Shown here in pieces: positions 6,291 to 6,345 of a DNA stretch of 6,345 bases. Origin of the DNA: Prevotella sp. Lineage in GTDB: Bacteria; Bacteroidota; Bacteroidia; Bacteroidales; Bacteroidaceae. The notes beneath the pieces are model-generated. The model searched no databases. It was not told the DNA's origin and worked only from the letters and a program-made list of their open reading frames with translations. A program made the translations under genes and the position numbers. Within the stretch, counting starts at the first letter, position 1. The number at the start of each line of letters is the position of its first letter. The DNA is taken from positions 1 through 6,345 of the forward strand of contig JAFLSH010000032.1 in the NCBI GenBank assembly GCA_022511055.1, in the 5' to 3' direction.

Positions 6291-6345
6291 CGCATTTTTC
6301 CGCCAACTTGCGTTGTTTTATCACAAATTAACGAAAAATAGGCGC

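Overview
The window looks like chromosome from a fairly GC-rich member of the Bacteroidota, probably a Prevotellaceae or Bacteroidales species. Four things point there: promoter -7 elements of the TAnnTTTG type, a DUF4290 protein (a family I know only from this phylum), a MurA with Asp in place of the active-site Cys, and an outer-membrane barrel protein fused to a carboxypeptidase-regulatory-like N-terminal domain. All five real genes lie on the minus strand, so transcription runs from high to low coordinates. The long plus-strand reading frames are shadows of these genes.

In transcription order: a -7 promoter element (6283-6290), then tsaB (5562-6251, tRNA t6A synthesis), a DUF4290 gene of unknown function (4902-5501), murA (3579-4883, first committed step of peptidoglycan synthesis) and rimM (3073-3582, 30S ribosome maturation). 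The spacings are 60 bp, 18 bp and a 4-bp ATGA overlap, so these four probably form one housekeeping operon joining translation and cell-wall functions.

After rimM comes a 126-bp gap (2947-3072) that is the most structured non-coding part of the window. It holds a hairpin with a U-rich tail (likely rimM terminator), a textbook Bacteroidetes promoter (TTTG-N19-TATATTTG), and three related copies of a 15-bp motif centred on GTTAGA, spaced 32 and 31 bp apart (about three helical turns each). This promoter drives a separate 947-aa outer-membrane TonB-receptor-like barrel protein (103-2946), which is probably regulated on its own. The last 102 bp hold no gene, only a weak A/T hairpin.

I see no mobile element, CRISPR array, tRNA/rRNA gene, phage gene or defence system. 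Nothing here is clearly a new system. The best leads are the phased repeats at the barrel-gene promoter, the Asp-type MurA, and the uncharacterised DUF4290 protein held inside an essential operon.
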